Under the pieces are notes generated by a model. The model ran no database searches. It had not been told where the DNA came from and saw only the letters and a list, made by a program, of their open reading frames with translations. A program made the position numbers and the translations under genes. This document shows, one piece after another, positions 9,532-19,627 of a stretch of DNA of 64,000 nucleotides. Within the stretch, counting starts at the first letter, position 1. Each line of letters opens with the position of its first letter. This DNA is from Treponema sp. CETP13. Its GTDB lineage: Bacteria > Spirochaetota > Spirochaetia > Treponematales > Treponemataceae. Location: NCBI GenBank assembly GCA_001885315.1, contig MLPZ01000007.1, positions 62,001 through 126,000 on the forward strand. Reading direction: 5' to 3'.

Positions 9532-10893
9532 ATGAAACTTAAATTACGTTTATTCCTTGCAGTTTTTTTTGCTGGGATGTTATTGACTTCTTGTTCAAAT
9601 ATTATGGGGTATGGAGTTTTATTATGGTCTCTCCCAGAAAAAAATTTATCAGATGGTGCTATTGTACCTGTTTATATTCTTTCTAATATAAATAATGTGT
9701 ATGTTATTGGAATTCCTGGAACTGATGAGAAAATAGAGATTCCTTTATGGCAAATTACATCTCCCGAGTCTAAGAAAAAAGCTATACAAAAACAAGCTGT
9801 CTATGCAGAATATCAGCATAAATATGCAAAGGTTATGTATGATGGACTTCCAATACGTGAGGATGTTGTGAATACATCAAATCAAGTATATCGGTTGCGC
9901 CGTGATGAAATAATAAAAGTTCTTTATAAAGGAGAAGGGCAATCTCCTATGACTGGAGGGCAACCACTTCCTGGAGATTGGTTTAAAGTACTTGCTTCTG
10001 ATGGTACTTCTGGTTGGTGTTTTTCATATAATCTAAAGATTTTTGATGAGCGAGAACAGGATGTTGCAGTAGAGCAAGTTCAAAAAGAGGACGATACTGT
10101 TTTGCAATCTGTTCTTGCAAAACGGTGGTGGCCAGAAAACTATGCTCCACTTATAAAAGCTGACACAATCAATTTAGAAATCATTAAACAAGAATATGGG
10201 TTCATTACTGGAGCTGTATCTGGAATAACTCGATTGAATATGCCAGACCCTGCGTTAAACGTATCCGCACCATTTGTCGGTGTTACAAATGTAAATGCTA
10301 ACGTGTATAAATTTACAGATTCTCCTTTTACAATGACTATTCGAAATGAAAATGTAATTGTAATACAATATACAAATGAAAAGGGGATGCCAACTTCGTA
10401 TACCCTTGTTGCTTTTTCAGATAGTGTTGATAACATAATTGCAAAAGAACTAGCTCGCCGTCAGTCTGTGTATAACACTATTGTAGGCTTTGGTCCTGAA
10501 TTTAGAAGTAGTAATTATGGGATTCTTAATTTCTTAGATGATAATAAATTTACGTGGAATGGTTATTCTAAACTGGTAACATCAAAAATTATTCCTTCAG
10601 GAACAAATGGACAGGGGTCTATTGCTGTAAAATACTTTATTAGCAAAAATATAGGAGTTACATTTGATGGTGTTCTTACGTTTTCTTTTGATAAATCTAA
10701 TAAAGAAGTAAACTTTTTATATAAAATAGAAGCTGATGGATTGCGATTAGAATCTTTATCTTCATATCAGATAAAAACAGGGTTTGTTGAATCTCGTGAT
10801 ACAAATCCTTTGGTTATGTTTTTTGCAAAATCTGTAACAGATAATGTGAATACACAAAATTCTGCAAAATCAACCGATGAGGCTGGTAATTAA
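9532..10893 (+). CDS. Lipoprotein with bacterial SH3-like domain
   Basis: The 453-residue product starts MKLKLRLFLAVFFAGMLLTSC, a lipoprotein signal peptide with the lipobox Cys at residue 21. An SH3b-like stretch follows around residues 95-170 (YRLRRDEIIKVLYKGEG, then DWFKVLASDGTSGWCF), which in other proteins binds peptidoglycan or peptides. The C-terminal half (about 200-430) is beta-rich and not recognised. An in-frame ATG at 9454 would place 26 non-signal residues in front; the start at 9532 is preferred because it gives a clean signal peptide and follows an extended -10 hexamer. The stop overlaps the next ATG by 1 nt, so it is cotranscribed with the ABC-F gene. Function is unknown. Confidence 0.82.
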   Translation: MKLKLRLFLAVFFAGMLLTSCSNIMGYGVLLWSLPEKNLSDGAIVPVYILSNINNVYVIGIPGTDEKIEIPLWQITSPESKKKAIQKQAVYAEYQHKYAKVMYDGLPIREDVVNTSNQVYRLRRDEIIKVLYKGEGQSPMTGGQPLPGDWFKVLASDGTSGWCFSYNLKIFDEREQDVAVEQVQKEDDTVLQSVLAKRWWPENYAPLIKADTINLEIIKQEYGFITGAVSGITRLNMPDPALNVSAPFVGVTNVNANVYKFTDSPFTMTIRNENVIVIQYTNEKGMPTSYTLVAFSDSVDNIIAKELARRQSVYNTIVGFGPEFRSSNYGILNFLDDNKFTWNGYSKLVTSKIIPSGTNGQGSIAVKYFISKNIGVTFDGVLTFSFDKSNKEVNFLYKIEADGLRLESLSSYQIKTGFVESRDTNPLVMFFAKSVTDNVNTQNSAKSTDEAGN

Positions 10894-12887
10894 TGGGATT
10901 TGTTCAGTTTTCTAAAGTTTCTCTAGCTTTTGGTGACCGAGACATATTAAAAGACGTGTCTGTTAATTTAGCCCCAGGCTCTCGTGCAGCTCTCGCCGGT
11001 ATTAATGGGTGTGGCAAGTCAACTCTTATGAAAGTATTTGCTGGTATTCAAGAAGCCGATAGTGGAGATCTTGCTGTTGAAAAAGGAACTAGAATTGTTT
11101 ATTTACCTCAGTCAGGAATTGTTCATCATGGAAGAACGTTAAGAGAGGAAACAGATACTGCATTTGCTTACGGTTATAAGATGAATCAAAAAGCCGAAGA
11201 AATTGGAGATCGCCTAAAAGATACTACACTTGATGAAAAAACTCAGCAACATTTAATAGAGGAACATTCTGTTCTTTTGACTTTTTTGGAGGAATCAGGT
11301 TGGCATAGACGTTCGGTTCTTGCTGAACAAACTCTTATAGGGTTAGGTTTTACAAAAAAAGATTTAGATCGAAATTGTGAAGAATTTTCTGGTGGGTGGC
11401 AAATGCGTATTGCACTTGCAAAAGCACTATTGCAAAGTCCAGATATTCTTTTGCTTGATGAGCCTACAAACTATTTGGATATCGAAGCCCGCGGGTGGTT
11501 AGAACAGTTCCTAAATGACTTTCAAGGTGGTTTTTTGCTTGTAAGTCATGATCGATATTTTCTTGATGTTACTGTAAACGAAGTTTATGAACTTTTTAAT
11601 GGGGAATTGCATCGATATCCTGGAAATTATAGTCATTATGAACAAGTGAGAGAGCAAGAATTAGAATCTCTCATGCATCGCTACGAGTTACAACAAATAG
11701 AAATAAAAAAACTCGAAGATTTTGTAAATCGTTTTCGTTATAAAGCAACAAAGTCTGCCCAAGCGATGGAACGACAAAAGCAACTCGATAAAATTGAACG
11801 TATAGAGATTCCTGAATCACTTAAAAAAATCCATTTTTCTTTTCCTCCAGCTCCTCATTCTGGAAAGTTAGTGATGACAACGGTTGGGCTTGGAAAAACC
11901 TATATAGCAGAGGACGGTCGTCAAAACGAAGTTATTAAAGATTTAAATATTGTTGTAGAAAAAGGTGATAGAATGGTTGTTGCTGGTCGTAATGGGGCTG
12001 GTAAATCTACGTTATTGCGTATTTTAGCAGATATCGATCACGATTATACAGGCTCAATAAAACCGGGGGCAGGTGTTAAAATTGGCTATTTTAGTCAAGA
12101 TAATGCAGAAACAATGACCGGGGATATTTCTATTCTAGAAAAAATAGAACAAAATGCCCCTTTGGAACTTATTCCTCGGGTGCGTGATATGCTTGGAGCT
12201 TTTTTGTTTCGAGGCGATGATGTTCATAAATCACTGAATGTGCTTTCTGGTGGAGAGAAAAGTCGTGTGGCTTTATTACTACTTTTATTGCGACCTGTAA
12301 ACTTACTTATATTAGATGAACCTACAAATCATTTAGACATGCATTCAAAAGATGTGCTTTTAGAAGCTCTTGAAAGCTATGGTGGAACAGTTATTTTTGT
12401 ATCTCATGATCGTGATTTTATGGATAGTTTGGCGACTCGCGTACTCGAATTAAAACCAGGGCAAAGCCGAGAGTTTGTTGGTAATTATGAATATTATATG
12501 CAACGTCTCGAAGCCGAAGCTAATGGAGAAATTGCAGCCCCTGATATTGGTTCTTCAAATGGTGGTAATTTTACAAATTCTTCTGGGGTAAAGAAAAATT
12601 TGCAAGCGGTAGAGAGTGACAAATCAAAAGGGGCTCTTAGCTACGAAGAAGAAAAACGACAAAAGGCAGAACGTCAAAAACTAGAGAGAGAACAGAATCG
12701 TTTAATGGAAGCTATAGCACATGCAGAAGATAAAAAAGCTGAACAGGAAACGTTACTTGCAACTCCAGCTGTATATTCTGATGGTGCAAAATGTACAAAA
12801 GTACAAAAACTTATTGATGATTATGAAAAACAGATAAATGAGATGACAGAAAAATGGGAAGAAATAAGCGAAGAACTTGAAGTCTAA
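10893..12887 (+). CDS. ABC-F family ATPase
   Basis: The 664-residue soluble protein has two ABC domains: Walker A GINGCGKST near residue 36 with signature FSGGWQ and Walker B LLLDEPTNYLD, then Walker A GRNGAGKST near residue 370 with LSGGEK and LLILDEPTNHLD. A charged linker lies between them, and a C-terminal coiled coil spans about residues 585-660. There are no membrane segments. ABC-F proteins act on ribosomes (translation factors or antibiotic protection); domain order, the coiled-coil tail and length fit the Uup/YdiF-like group. It overlaps the lipoprotein gene by 1 nt (TAATG). Confidence 0.92.
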   Translation: MGFVQFSKVSLAFGDRDILKDVSVNLAPGSRAALAGINGCGKSTLMKVFAGIQEADSGDLAVEKGTRIVYLPQSGIVHHGRTLREETDTAFAYGYKMNQKAEEIGDRLKDTTLDEKTQQHLIEEHSVLLTFLEESGWHRRSVLAEQTLIGLGFTKKDLDRNCEEFSGGWQMRIALAKALLQSPDILLLDEPTNYLDIEARGWLEQFLNDFQGGFLLVSHDRYFLDVTVNEVYELFNGELHRYPGNYSHYEQVREQELESLMHRYELQQIEIKKLEDFVNRFRYKATKSAQAMERQKQLDKIERIEIPESLKKIHFSFPPAPHSGKLVMTTVGLGKTYIAEDGRQNEVIKDLNIVVEKGDRMVVAGRNGAGKSTLLRILADIDHDYTGSIKPGAGVKIGYFSQDNAETMTGDISILEKIEQNAPLELIPRVRDMLGAFLFRGDDVHKSLNVLSGGEKSRVALLLLLLRPVNLLILDEPTNHLDMHSKDVLLEALESYGGTVIFVSHDRDFMDSLATRVLELKPGQSREFVGNYEYYMQRLEAEANGEIAAPDIGSSNGGNFTNSSGVKKNLQAVESDKSKGALSYEEEKRQKAERQKLEREQNRLMEAIAHAEDKKAEQETLLATPAVYSDGAKCTKVQKLIDDYEKQINEMTEKWEEISEELEV

Positions 12888-12899
12888 TGTTTCTTAAGC

Positions 12900-12905
12900 T
12901 ATACT
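12900..12905 (+). promoter_or_regulatory. -10 element, leaderless start of the ACT-domain gene
   Basis: TATACT ends 7 nt before the ATG at 12913. No Shine-Dalgarno sequence is present. It lies just downstream of the ABC-F stop codon. Confidence 0.6.
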
Positions 12906-12912
12906 CTCATTC

Positions 12913-13182
12913 ATGAATGCTATAATGACTGTTGTCGGTTCCGATCAAGTTGGAATCATTGCTAATGTTAGCCAGGCTCTTTCTGGCTGCGAAATTAATA
13001 TTGTTGATATTAGTCAGACAATTTTGTCTGGTAATTTTGTTATGATGATGATGATAGATTTGTCTAAAGCGAATCTTCCGCTTGATCAATTACGTGAAAA
13101 AATGAACGAGCTTGGTGATGCTTTAAGTGTTGATATCAATATAATGAATGAGCGTGTTTTTTCTGCTATGCATCGTATTTAA
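12913..13182 (+). CDS. ACT domain-containing protein (UPF0237)
   Basis: This 89-residue protein consists of one ACT domain: MNAIMTVVGSDQVGIIANVS at the N-terminus, then CEINIVDISQTILSG, then a C-terminal strand. ACT domains bind small ligands such as amino acids. Length and sequence match the UPF0237 family. The next gene is a UPF0210 protein; the two families often occur as neighbours, which suggests a joint function that is not known. Confidence 0.93.
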   Translation: MNAIMTVVGSDQVGIIANVSQALSGCEINIVDISQTILSGNFVMMMMIDLSKANLPLDQLREKMNELGDALSVDINIMNERVFSAMHRI

Positions 13183-13236
13183 GTTACAAAATTATGTCTT
13201 TTTAGTTAAATTTATCACTTTGTTTGAGGTTAAAAA

Positions 13237-14598
13237 ATGTTATTTACTCCATTAGAAATTCAAGAAACAGTTAATATGTTTATGAAGCACAAACTTGATG
13301 TTCGTGCTATTACAATGGGAATTTCTTTACGTGATTGTGCCTGTGAATCAGGCAAAAAAAGTCGTCAAAAAATGTACGATAAGATTATGCGGTATGTAGA
13401 AAATCTTGTTCCGGTAGGACGGCAAATAGAAACTGAATTTGGAGTTCCTATCATAAACAAGCGAGTTGCAGTAACTCCTATTTCTATGGTTGCAGAAGCT
13501 AGTGGAGAAGAGAGCTATGTTGAATGGGCAATCACTCTTGATAAAATTGCAAAAGAGTTAGAAATAGATTTTATTGGTGGTTTTTCAGCTCTTGTTCAAA
13601 AAGGCATAACTCCAGGTGATAAAATTTTAATGGATTCAATCCCAGAAGCTATGGCAGTAACAGATCGTGTTTGTGCTTCTATAAATTGTGGAACGACAAA
13701 AAATGGTATTAACATGAACGCTGTTAAATATATGGGTGAGATTGTTAAAAAAACTGCAGAACGAACGGCTAATAAAGACGGTCTAGGTTGTGCAAAATTA
13801 GTTGCACTCTGTAACGCGCCAGAAGATAATCCCTTTATGGCTGGTGCTTTCCATGGACCTGGAGAAGGAGATGCTGTTTTAAGTGTTGGTGTCTCTGGTC
13901 CTGGGGTTGTAGCAGCTGCTTGTGAAGAATATAAAGGTAAATCTATAGATGAACTAGCCGATGGAATTAAAAAAACTGCTTTTAAAATTACTCGTGTTGG
14001 AGAATTGGTAGGCCGAGAAGCGGCAAAACGTCTTGGAGTCAATTTTGGTATTTTAGATCTTTCTCTTGCTCCAACTCCTGCTGTCGGTGATAGCGTTGCT
14101 GAAATTTTAGAAAATATGGGACTTGAAAGTGCTGGAGGCCCTGGTACAACGGCTTGTCTAGCTATGCTTACTGATATGGTAAAAAAAGGTGGCGTTATGG
14201 CAAGCACTTCTGTAGGAGGTCTTTCTGGTGCATTTATTCCAGTCTCTGAAGATGCGGGCTTTATAAATGCCGTAAAATGTGGTTCTATAAATCTCGAAAA
14301 ATTAGAAGCAATGACTTGTGTATGTTCTGTTGGACTTGATATGATTGCAATTCCTGGAGATACTCCTGCAACAAGCATTAGTGGGATTATGGCCGATGAG
14401 TTTGCTATTGGCATGGTAAATAATAAGACAACCGCTGTTCGCGTTATCCCTGTTCCTGGAAAAGCTGCCGGTGATTGGGTTGAATTTGGAGGCTTGTTAG
14501 GTGGTTGTCCCATAATGAATGTTAATCGTTTTTCATGTGCCGAGTTTATTAACCGTGGGGGGCGTATTCCTGCTCCTATTCATAGTTTTAGGAACTAA
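13237..14598 (+). CDS. UPF0210/PFL-like (DUF711) protein
   Basis: The 453-residue soluble protein matches the DUF711/UPF0210 family in length and in Gly/Ala-rich motifs such as [20 protein letters not shown] and [20 protein letters not shown]. The family is often labelled PFL family protein because of a distant resemblance to pyruvate formate-lyase, but no biochemical role is established to my knowledge. No Gly-radical motif is seen. A GAGG site lies 7 nt before the ATG. The stop overlaps the MATE gene by 1 nt. Confidence 0.92.
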   Translation: MLFTPLEIQETVNMFMKHKLDVRAITMGISLRDCACESGKKSRQKMYDKIMRYVENLVPVGRQIETEFGVPIINKRVAVTPISMVAEASGEESYVEWAITLDKIAKELEIDFIGGFSALVQKGITPGDKILMDSIPEAMAVTDRVCASINCGTTKNGINMNAVKYMGEIVKKTAERTANKDGLGCAKLVALCNAPEDNPFMAGAFHGPGEGDAVLSVGVSGPGVVAAACEEYKGKSIDELADGIKKTAFKITRVGELVGREAAKRLGVNFGILDLSLAPTPAVGDSVAEILENMGLESAGGPGTTACLAMLTDMVKKGGVMASTSVGGLSGAFIPVSEDAGFINAVKCGSINLEKLEAMTCVCSVGLDMIAIPGDTPATSISGIMADEFAIGMVNNKTTAVRVIPVPGKAAGDWVEFGGLLGGCPIMNVNRFSCAEFINRGGRIPAPIHSFRN

Positions 14599-15935
14599 TG
14601 GATAAAAAATTCTTAAAGACTCTTGCTATTATAGCAGTTCCTATTACATTACAAAATTTATTGCAAACGCTTGTTAATCTTGTTGATAATGTAATGATAG
14701 GGCAACTTGGTGCGGTTCAAATTGGTGCCGTTGGTCTTGGAAATCAAGTTTTCTTTGTTCTTAATTTAATTCTCTTTGGAATTTCTTCTGGTGGTGGAGT
14801 CTTTATTGCGCAGTTTTGGGGCAAAAAGGATTTAAAAGGTATACATAAAACAGTAGGCCTTATGCTTACTGGAGCAATTATTGTGGGTCTAGTTTTTGCT
14901 CTTTTGTCACTGTTTTTACCGGGATGGCTTTTGTCCTTATATACAAATGATCTGCAAGTTATTACTTCTGGTATTGGTTATCTTCGTATTTCATCTGTCG
15001 GATTTTTAATTTTTGCAATTTCGTTTCCTTTAGAAATGGTACTTCGTTCAAGTGAAGAAGTAAAAATACCATTATATGCAACAATTTTATCTCTTATAAC
15101 AAATATTGTTTTTGATTATGTGTTTATTTTTCTTTTTAGATGGGGTGTAAAAGGAGCTGCCTTTGCTACTGTTTTAGCCCGTCTTGTTGAAGGCCTTTAT
15201 GTATATGGTATTGCATATAAGAGAAAATTACCTCAAATAGCAAAATTGTCCGAATATTTAAGTTTTCAAAGAAGCTTTGTTGCAAGGTTTTTTAAAATTG
15301 CTTTTCCTGTTGTAATAAATGAATCATTATGGGGTTTGGGTATTACTATAGAAAACGGAATCTATGCTCATGTTGGTACAGATGCTCTTGCAGCCTTTAA
15401 TATTACTTCTACTGTGCAAATGCTTGTGTGGGTAATATTTATTGGTATTGGGAATGCTGCATCTGTAATTCTTGGCAATGTCATAGGTTCTGGAGACAAT
15501 AAAAAAGCTCATGAATATGCATTCAAACTAGTGCGAACTATGGTGTTACTGGCGCTTGCAACCGGTTGGCTCTTAATTCCAATCTCAAAATTATTGCCTC
15601 TCTTATATAATGTAGATCCGTATATTTTGGACCAAGCACGTCTTATGCTAATGGTTATTGTTTTTGTATATCCTTTTAGAGCTTTTAACATGTGCATGGT
15701 TGTTGGAGTCATGCGCTCTGGTGGCGACACCGTGTATGGTGGCATTGCTGATATAGGTGGACTTTGGGGATGTGGACTTGTTTGTGGTACATTGGCTGCT
15801 TTTGTTTTACATCTTGAACCATGGCTTATTTTTGCAGCTTTTAGCATGGAAGATTCTCTTAAATTTATTATGGGTGTTATTCGTCTTAAAAGTGGAAAAT
15901 GGTTGCACAATGTGGTTGATAACGAAGCAAGTTAA
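14598..15935 (+). CDS. MATE-family efflux transporter
   Basis: The 445-residue integral membrane protein has 12 predicted hydrophobic segments in two similar halves, each beginning with the MATE pattern (IAVPITLQNLLQTLVNLVDNVMIGQLG in the first half, FPVVINESLWGLG in the second). It would export cationic compounds using Na+ or H+; the substrate is unknown. It overlaps the UPF0210 gene by one base, so it belongs to the ACT-UPF0210 transcription unit. Confidence 0.93.
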   Translation: MDKKFLKTLAIIAVPITLQNLLQTLVNLVDNVMIGQLGAVQIGAVGLGNQVFFVLNLILFGISSGGGVFIAQFWGKKDLKGIHKTVGLMLTGAIIVGLVFALLSLFLPGWLLSLYTNDLQVITSGIGYLRISSVGFLIFAISFPLEMVLRSSEEVKIPLYATILSLITNIVFDYVFIFLFRWGVKGAAFATVLARLVEGLYVYGIAYKRKLPQIAKLSEYLSFQRSFVARFFKIAFPVVINESLWGLGITIENGIYAHVGTDALAAFNITSTVQMLVWVIFIGIGNAASVILGNVIGSGDNKKAHEYAFKLVRTMVLLALATGWLLIPISKLLPLLYNVDPYILDQARLMLMVIVFVYPFRAFNMCMVVGVMRSGGDTVYGGIADIGGLWGCGLVCGTLAAFVLHLEPWLIFAAFSMEDSLKFIMGVIRLKSGKWLHNVVDNEAS

Positions 15936-15968
15936 CAATAACCCTTTTTTTTCTTTGCTATAATCTGT

Positions 15969-15974
15969 TATAAT
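15969..15974 (+). promoter_or_regulatory. Extended -10 element, leaderless start of aroA
   Basis: TATAAT with a preceding TGT ends 6 nt before the aroA ATG. A second TATAAT lies 10 nt further upstream. No Shine-Dalgarno sequence is present. Confidence 0.65.
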
Positions 15975-15980
15975 CACAGT

Positions 15981-17297
15981 ATGAATATTACAACATCTTC
16001 ACACACTCTTTCTGGTTCTATTACTGTTCCAGGTTCTAAAAGTCACACAATTCGAGCTCTTATTTTAGCTGCAATGGCAGAGGGTACTTCAAAAATACAT
16101 AATCCGTTACCAAGTGCGGATTGTCAAAGTGCAGCAAATGCAATCCCTTTGATGGGTGCTCATGTTAATTTTGGTGACACTACTTGGACTGTGCGCGGAG
16201 CAGGCAAAAATATTCATTTACCTGAAAATGTTGTAAATGTAAATAATTCAGGATCAACCTTATATTTTTTGACACCTGTTGCAGCTTGTTTTAAAGGCTG
16301 GAGTGTGTTTACTGGTGATGACTCTATTTGCAAGCGTCCCGTAGCACATATGACAGATATGCTCGAGCAACTAGGAGCCCAGACACAGATAACACGTCCT
16401 GGTTGCAATGCTCCGCCTCTTTTAGTTCGTGGACCAATAAAAGCTGGGCATGTAACTACAGATGGACGTCTTTCGCAATATATAACAGGTATGATGATGG
16501 CAGCAACTCTTTTAGAGGGAACTACTAGTTTTACACTTACAGATCCAAAAGAAACTCCATATCTTACAATGACAAAAATGTGGCTCAATCGTGTTGGGGT
16601 ACCTGTTCAAATGAGTGAAGATTTTACAAAAATTAGTGTAACGGGGCCACAACAAATAAAAGCTTTTGATACAATAATTCCTTCTGATTGGGAAGCTGTA
16701 GCATTTCCGCTTATTGCAGCTTTAATAAGTAAAAATTCTAAGATTACCATAGAAAACATAGATGTTTCTGGTTCGCAAGGCGATGATGCAATTGTTGAAA
16801 TATTACAAGGCGTTGGGGCTGATATTAGACTTGATAAAGAAAAACAAACACTTACTGTTTTGGGCTCTAAAACGTTAAAGGGAGATTCAACTATTAAAAT
16901 GGGTGGATTTCCAGATGCTATTTGTGCGCTCTCTGTTATTGCCTGTTTTATTGATGGTACAACTACTTTTACTGATATTGCAATTTGTCGTAGCAAAGAA
17001 ACTGACCGTATAAAAGTAATGACAGAAGAACTTTCTAAATTAGGGGCTGACATACAAGATTGTGGAGAAACTCTTGTTGTGCGGGGCATTTACTCTGAAC
17101 ACGCTGACATGCCTCATGGCATTCATGGTGGAACTGTTCAATGTTATGGAGATCATCGAGTCGCAATGGCTTTAGCCTGTGCAGGGCTAGGTTTACCAAA
17201 AGGACAATCTATAACTGTTAATGGGGCAGAATGTTGCGCTGTTAGTTTTCCTCATTTTGTAGAAACAATGAACCAGCTTGGGGCGTGTATCAAATAA
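15981..17297 (+). CDS. aroA: 3-phosphoshikimate 1-carboxyvinyltransferase (EPSP synthase)
   Basis: The 438-residue enzyme transfers the enolpyruvyl group of PEP to shikimate-3-phosphate in aromatic amino acid synthesis. Visible family motifs are PGSKSHTIRALILAA at residues 8-22 (substrate-binding Lys), NNSGSTLYFL near residue 87, DGRLSQYITGMMMA near residue 160, and the C-terminal RSKETDRI and GDHRVAMALA. Length is normal. The start depends on a leaderless promoter. No other shikimate gene is nearby, so it stands alone after the MATE gene. Confidence 0.96.
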   Translation: MNITTSSHTLSGSITVPGSKSHTIRALILAAMAEGTSKIHNPLPSADCQSAANAIPLMGAHVNFGDTTWTVRGAGKNIHLPENVVNVNNSGSTLYFLTPVAACFKGWSVFTGDDSICKRPVAHMTDMLEQLGAQTQITRPGCNAPPLLVRGPIKAGHVTTDGRLSQYITGMMMAATLLEGTTSFTLTDPKETPYLTMTKMWLNRVGVPVQMSEDFTKISVTGPQQIKAFDTIIPSDWEAVAFPLIAALISKNSKITIENIDVSGSQGDDAIVEILQGVGADIRLDKEKQTLTVLGSKTLKGDSTIKMGGFPDAICALSVIACFIDGTTTFTDIAICRSKETDRIKVMTEELSKLGADIQDCGETLVVRGIYSEHADMPHGIHGGTVQCYGDHRVAMALACAGLGLPKGQSITVNGAECCAVSFPHFVETMNQLGACIK

Positions 17298-17329
17298 AGC
17301 TAAAAAGTTACTTCTAAATTAAAAGTGGG

Positions 17330-17385
17330 TTGACATAGTATGAATATTAGCATATTGTAATATATACCGTGCTCGAGCACGGTAT
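17330..17385 (+). promoter_or_regulatory. Sigma70-type promoter with palindromic operator for the isomerase cluster
   Basis: The -35 is TTGACA (17330-17335), the spacer is 17 nt and the -10 is TATTGT (17353-17358). A perfect 22-bp palindrome spans 17364-17385, with core CGTGCTCGAGCACG at 17368-17381, covering the expected transcription start. A central CpG in a palindrome is typical of LacI-family operators. The same 14-bp core lies at the same place relative to the xylB promoter at 41.7 kb. Confidence 0.85.
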
Positions 17386-17395
17386 GGAGGTTTCT

Positions 17396-18043
17396 ATGAC
17401 TATAAAATCTGTTTTTGATCAAGAGTTTGTTCGCTATGGTAAAGTAATAACAGGCTACAATGTTCAGCCTTTATTAGCAAAATTAATGGAGGTTTCTCCA
17501 CGTCCAAAAGAGGGTACTGTTTATAAACCGGGAGATACTCAGCTCGAGAATGTTCCTGTTGCAGCAGAAATTGCAAAGAATTTTTTTGGAGGACAAGAAG
17601 TTCAAATTGGATATTGTAATGGATACAATGTAATGTTGAACTGTTTAGAATATCATCGCAACTCCGAAATTAATATTACTGCAGATGATATAATTTTATT
17701 AGTGGCTCCATTACAAGAAGTGCATGAAGGGACATTAGATACATCAAAAGTAGAGGCTTTTCTTGCTCCTGCCGGTACAATGGTTCAGTTTTACGAAACA
17801 ACACTTCATTACGCACCTTGTTGTGCTGTAAAAGATGGGAATGCTTCTGATGGTTTTAGTGTGATAGTTATGTTACCTGCTAAAACAAATACTGCAAAAC
17901 CAGAAATAGAAATACATACTGCAGAAGATAAGCTTTTGTGGGCAAATAATAAATGGCTTATAGCACATCCAGACACTGCGGAAGCAAAAGCAGGAGCTTT
18001 TGTAGGTTTAACTGGTAAAAATATATCTGTTTTGGACAAATAG
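17396..18043 (+). CDS. DUF4867-like (cupin-like) protein of sugar cluster
   Basis: The 215-residue soluble protein is recalled as DUF4867-like: its central part (EVQIGYCNGYNVMLNCLEYH at about 79-98, then EVHEGTLDTSKVEAFLAPAGTMVQFYETTLHYAPC) looks like a cupin barrel with conserved Glu/His/Tyr. No reaction is known for the family. The start at 17396 is chosen because GGAGG lies 5 nt upstream; an in-frame ATG at 17369 falls inside the operator palindrome. It is followed after 44 nt by the isomerase-family gene under the same promoter. A role in sugar binding, epimerisation or mutarotation is possible but inferred from context only. Confidence 0.75.
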   Translation: MTIKSVFDQEFVRYGKVITGYNVQPLLAKLMEVSPRPKEGTVYKPGDTQLENVPVAAEIAKNFFGGQEVQIGYCNGYNVMLNCLEYHRNSEINITADDIILLVAPLQEVHEGTLDTSKVEAFLAPAGTMVQFYETTLHYAPCCAVKDGNASDGFSVIVMLPAKTNTAKPEIEIHTAEDKLLWANNKWLIAHPDTAEAKAGAFVGLTGKNISVLDK

Positions 18044-18087
18044 AATAGTATTAACTAACAAATTAAAACCATATAAGGAGATAAATT

Positions 18088-19575
18088 ATGGCAAATATTC
18101 CAGAAGTAAAACTTGGTATTATAGCAGTTTCTCGAGACTGTTTTATTATTTCATTATCTGAGAGACGACGAAAAGCTGTTGTAGAGGCCTTTAATGCAAA
18201 AGCAAAAAATCTATATGAAGCAAAAACAACTGTCGAAAACGAAAAGGACATGCTAAAAGCTCTCGAAGAAGTTAAAAATGCAGGTTGCAATGCACTATGT
18301 GTGTTCCTTGGGAACTTTGGTCCTGAAACACCAGAAACTCAGATTGCAGAGTATTTTGATGGACCAGTTATGTATGTGGCAGCTGCAGAAGAAACAGGAA
18401 AAGATTTAATTAATGGGCGAGGGGATGCATATTGTGGTATGCTCAATTGCTCATACAATTTAGGTCTACGTAATATTCCTGCCGTTATTCCTGAATATCC
18501 TGTTGGAACAGCTACGGAAGTTGCTGACATGATGTTAGACTTTGTTCCTGTTGCACGTACTCTCATTGGACTTTCATCTCTTAAAGTAATTTCATTTGGT
18601 CCTCGTCCTCAAGATTTTTTTGCCTGCAATGCACCTATAAAACCTTTGTATGATATTGGAGTTGAAGTTCAGGAAAACTCAGAACTTGATCTTCTTGTTT
18701 CGTATAGAGAACATAAAGATGACAAACGAATCCCTGCTGTTGTAGAAGATATGGCAAAAGAACTTGGAACTAAAGGTAATACATATCCAGATTTATTGCC
18801 TAGAATGGCACAATTTGAACTTACTTTACTTGATTGGGCAGAAAATAATAAAGGTTCACGAGATTATGTTGTATTTGCCGATAAATGTTGGCCTGCATTC
18901 CCAACAGAATTTGGATTTGAACCATGTTACGTAAATAGCCGTCTCTGTTCACGTGGAATTCCAGTTGCTTGTGAAGTTGATATTTACGGAGCTGTTTCTG
19001 AATATATTGGTTATTGTGTGACTGACCATCCCGTTGCAATTCTCGATATTAATAATTCTGTTCCTCAAGATTTATATAATGAAGATATTAAAGGTAAGTA
19101 TAATTATGATTTAAAAGATACCTTTATGGGCTTCCATTGTGGAAATACTCCAAAAAGTTGTATGGGGACTTGTTCTCTTAAATTTCAGCTTATTCAAAAT
19201 CGTTTACTCGAAGATAGTGGAACTCCAGATATTACTCGAGGAACTCTCGAAGGTGATATTAAACCTGGTGAAATTACATTTTATCGATTGCAATCAACTG
19301 CAGCAGGTGAATTAAAAGCTTACATAGCAGAAGGAGAAGTTCTTCCTGTTCCAACTCGTTCTTTTGGTAGTATTGGTATTTTTGCAATTCCAGAAATGGG
19401 ACGTTTTTATCGTCATGTACTTATCGAAAAACAGTATCCTCATCATGGAGCAGTTTCCTTTGCACATTCTGGTAAAGCATTGTATACTATATTTAAGTAT
19501 TTAGGAATTAAAGATATTGCCTTTAATCAGCCAAAGGGGATGATGTATCCAAGTGAGAATCCTTTTGTTAAATAA
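18088..19575 (+). CDS. L-fucose/L-arabinose isomerase-family protein
   Basis: This 495-residue cytoplasmic protein belongs to the fucose/arabinose isomerase superfamily. Candidate metal ligands are Glu in ACEVDIYGAVS (about residue 298), Asp in AILDINNS (about 320) and His in FHCGNTPKSC (about 350). It is shorter than classical FucI of about 590 residues. The likely reaction is conversion of an aldose to a ketose. Because the operator is shared with a xylulokinase-like gene, the product may be D-xylulose or a related pentulose; that is inference. AAGGAG precedes the ATG. Confidence 0.82.
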   Translation: MANIPEVKLGIIAVSRDCFIISLSERRRKAVVEAFNAKAKNLYEAKTTVENEKDMLKALEEVKNAGCNALCVFLGNFGPETPETQIAEYFDGPVMYVAAAEETGKDLINGRGDAYCGMLNCSYNLGLRNIPAVIPEYPVGTATEVADMMLDFVPVARTLIGLSSLKVISFGPRPQDFFACNAPIKPLYDIGVEVQENSELDLLVSYREHKDDKRIPAVVEDMAKELGTKGNTYPDLLPRMAQFELTLLDWAENNKGSRDYVVFADKCWPAFPTEFGFEPCYVNSRLCSRGIPVACEVDIYGAVSEYIGYCVTDHPVAILDINNSVPQDLYNEDIKGKYNYDLKDTFMGFHCGNTPKSCMGTCSLKFQLIQNRLLEDSGTPDITRGTLEGDIKPGEITFYRLQSTAAGELKAYIAEGEVLPVPTRSFGSIGIFAIPEMGRFYRHVLIEKQYPHHGAVSFAHSGKALYTIFKYLGIKDIAFNQPKGMMYPSENPFVK

Positions 19576-19627
19576 TTAAAGGTAATTTTATATAGCGACT
19601 AATGTTGTATTTTATTAGGAACAAACA

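Noticed and set aside
13596-14513. 305-residue open frame antisense to the UPF0210 gene
   Set aside because: It is a long shadow frame; the opposite strand encodes a clear family protein, and the antisense product is Pro/Ser-rich with no known domain or ribosome binding site.
16360-16369. TGCTCGAGCA palindrome inside aroA, resembling the regulon operator
   Set aside because: It lacks the flanking CG and CG of the 14-bp operator, lies in coding sequence and has no promoter beside it.
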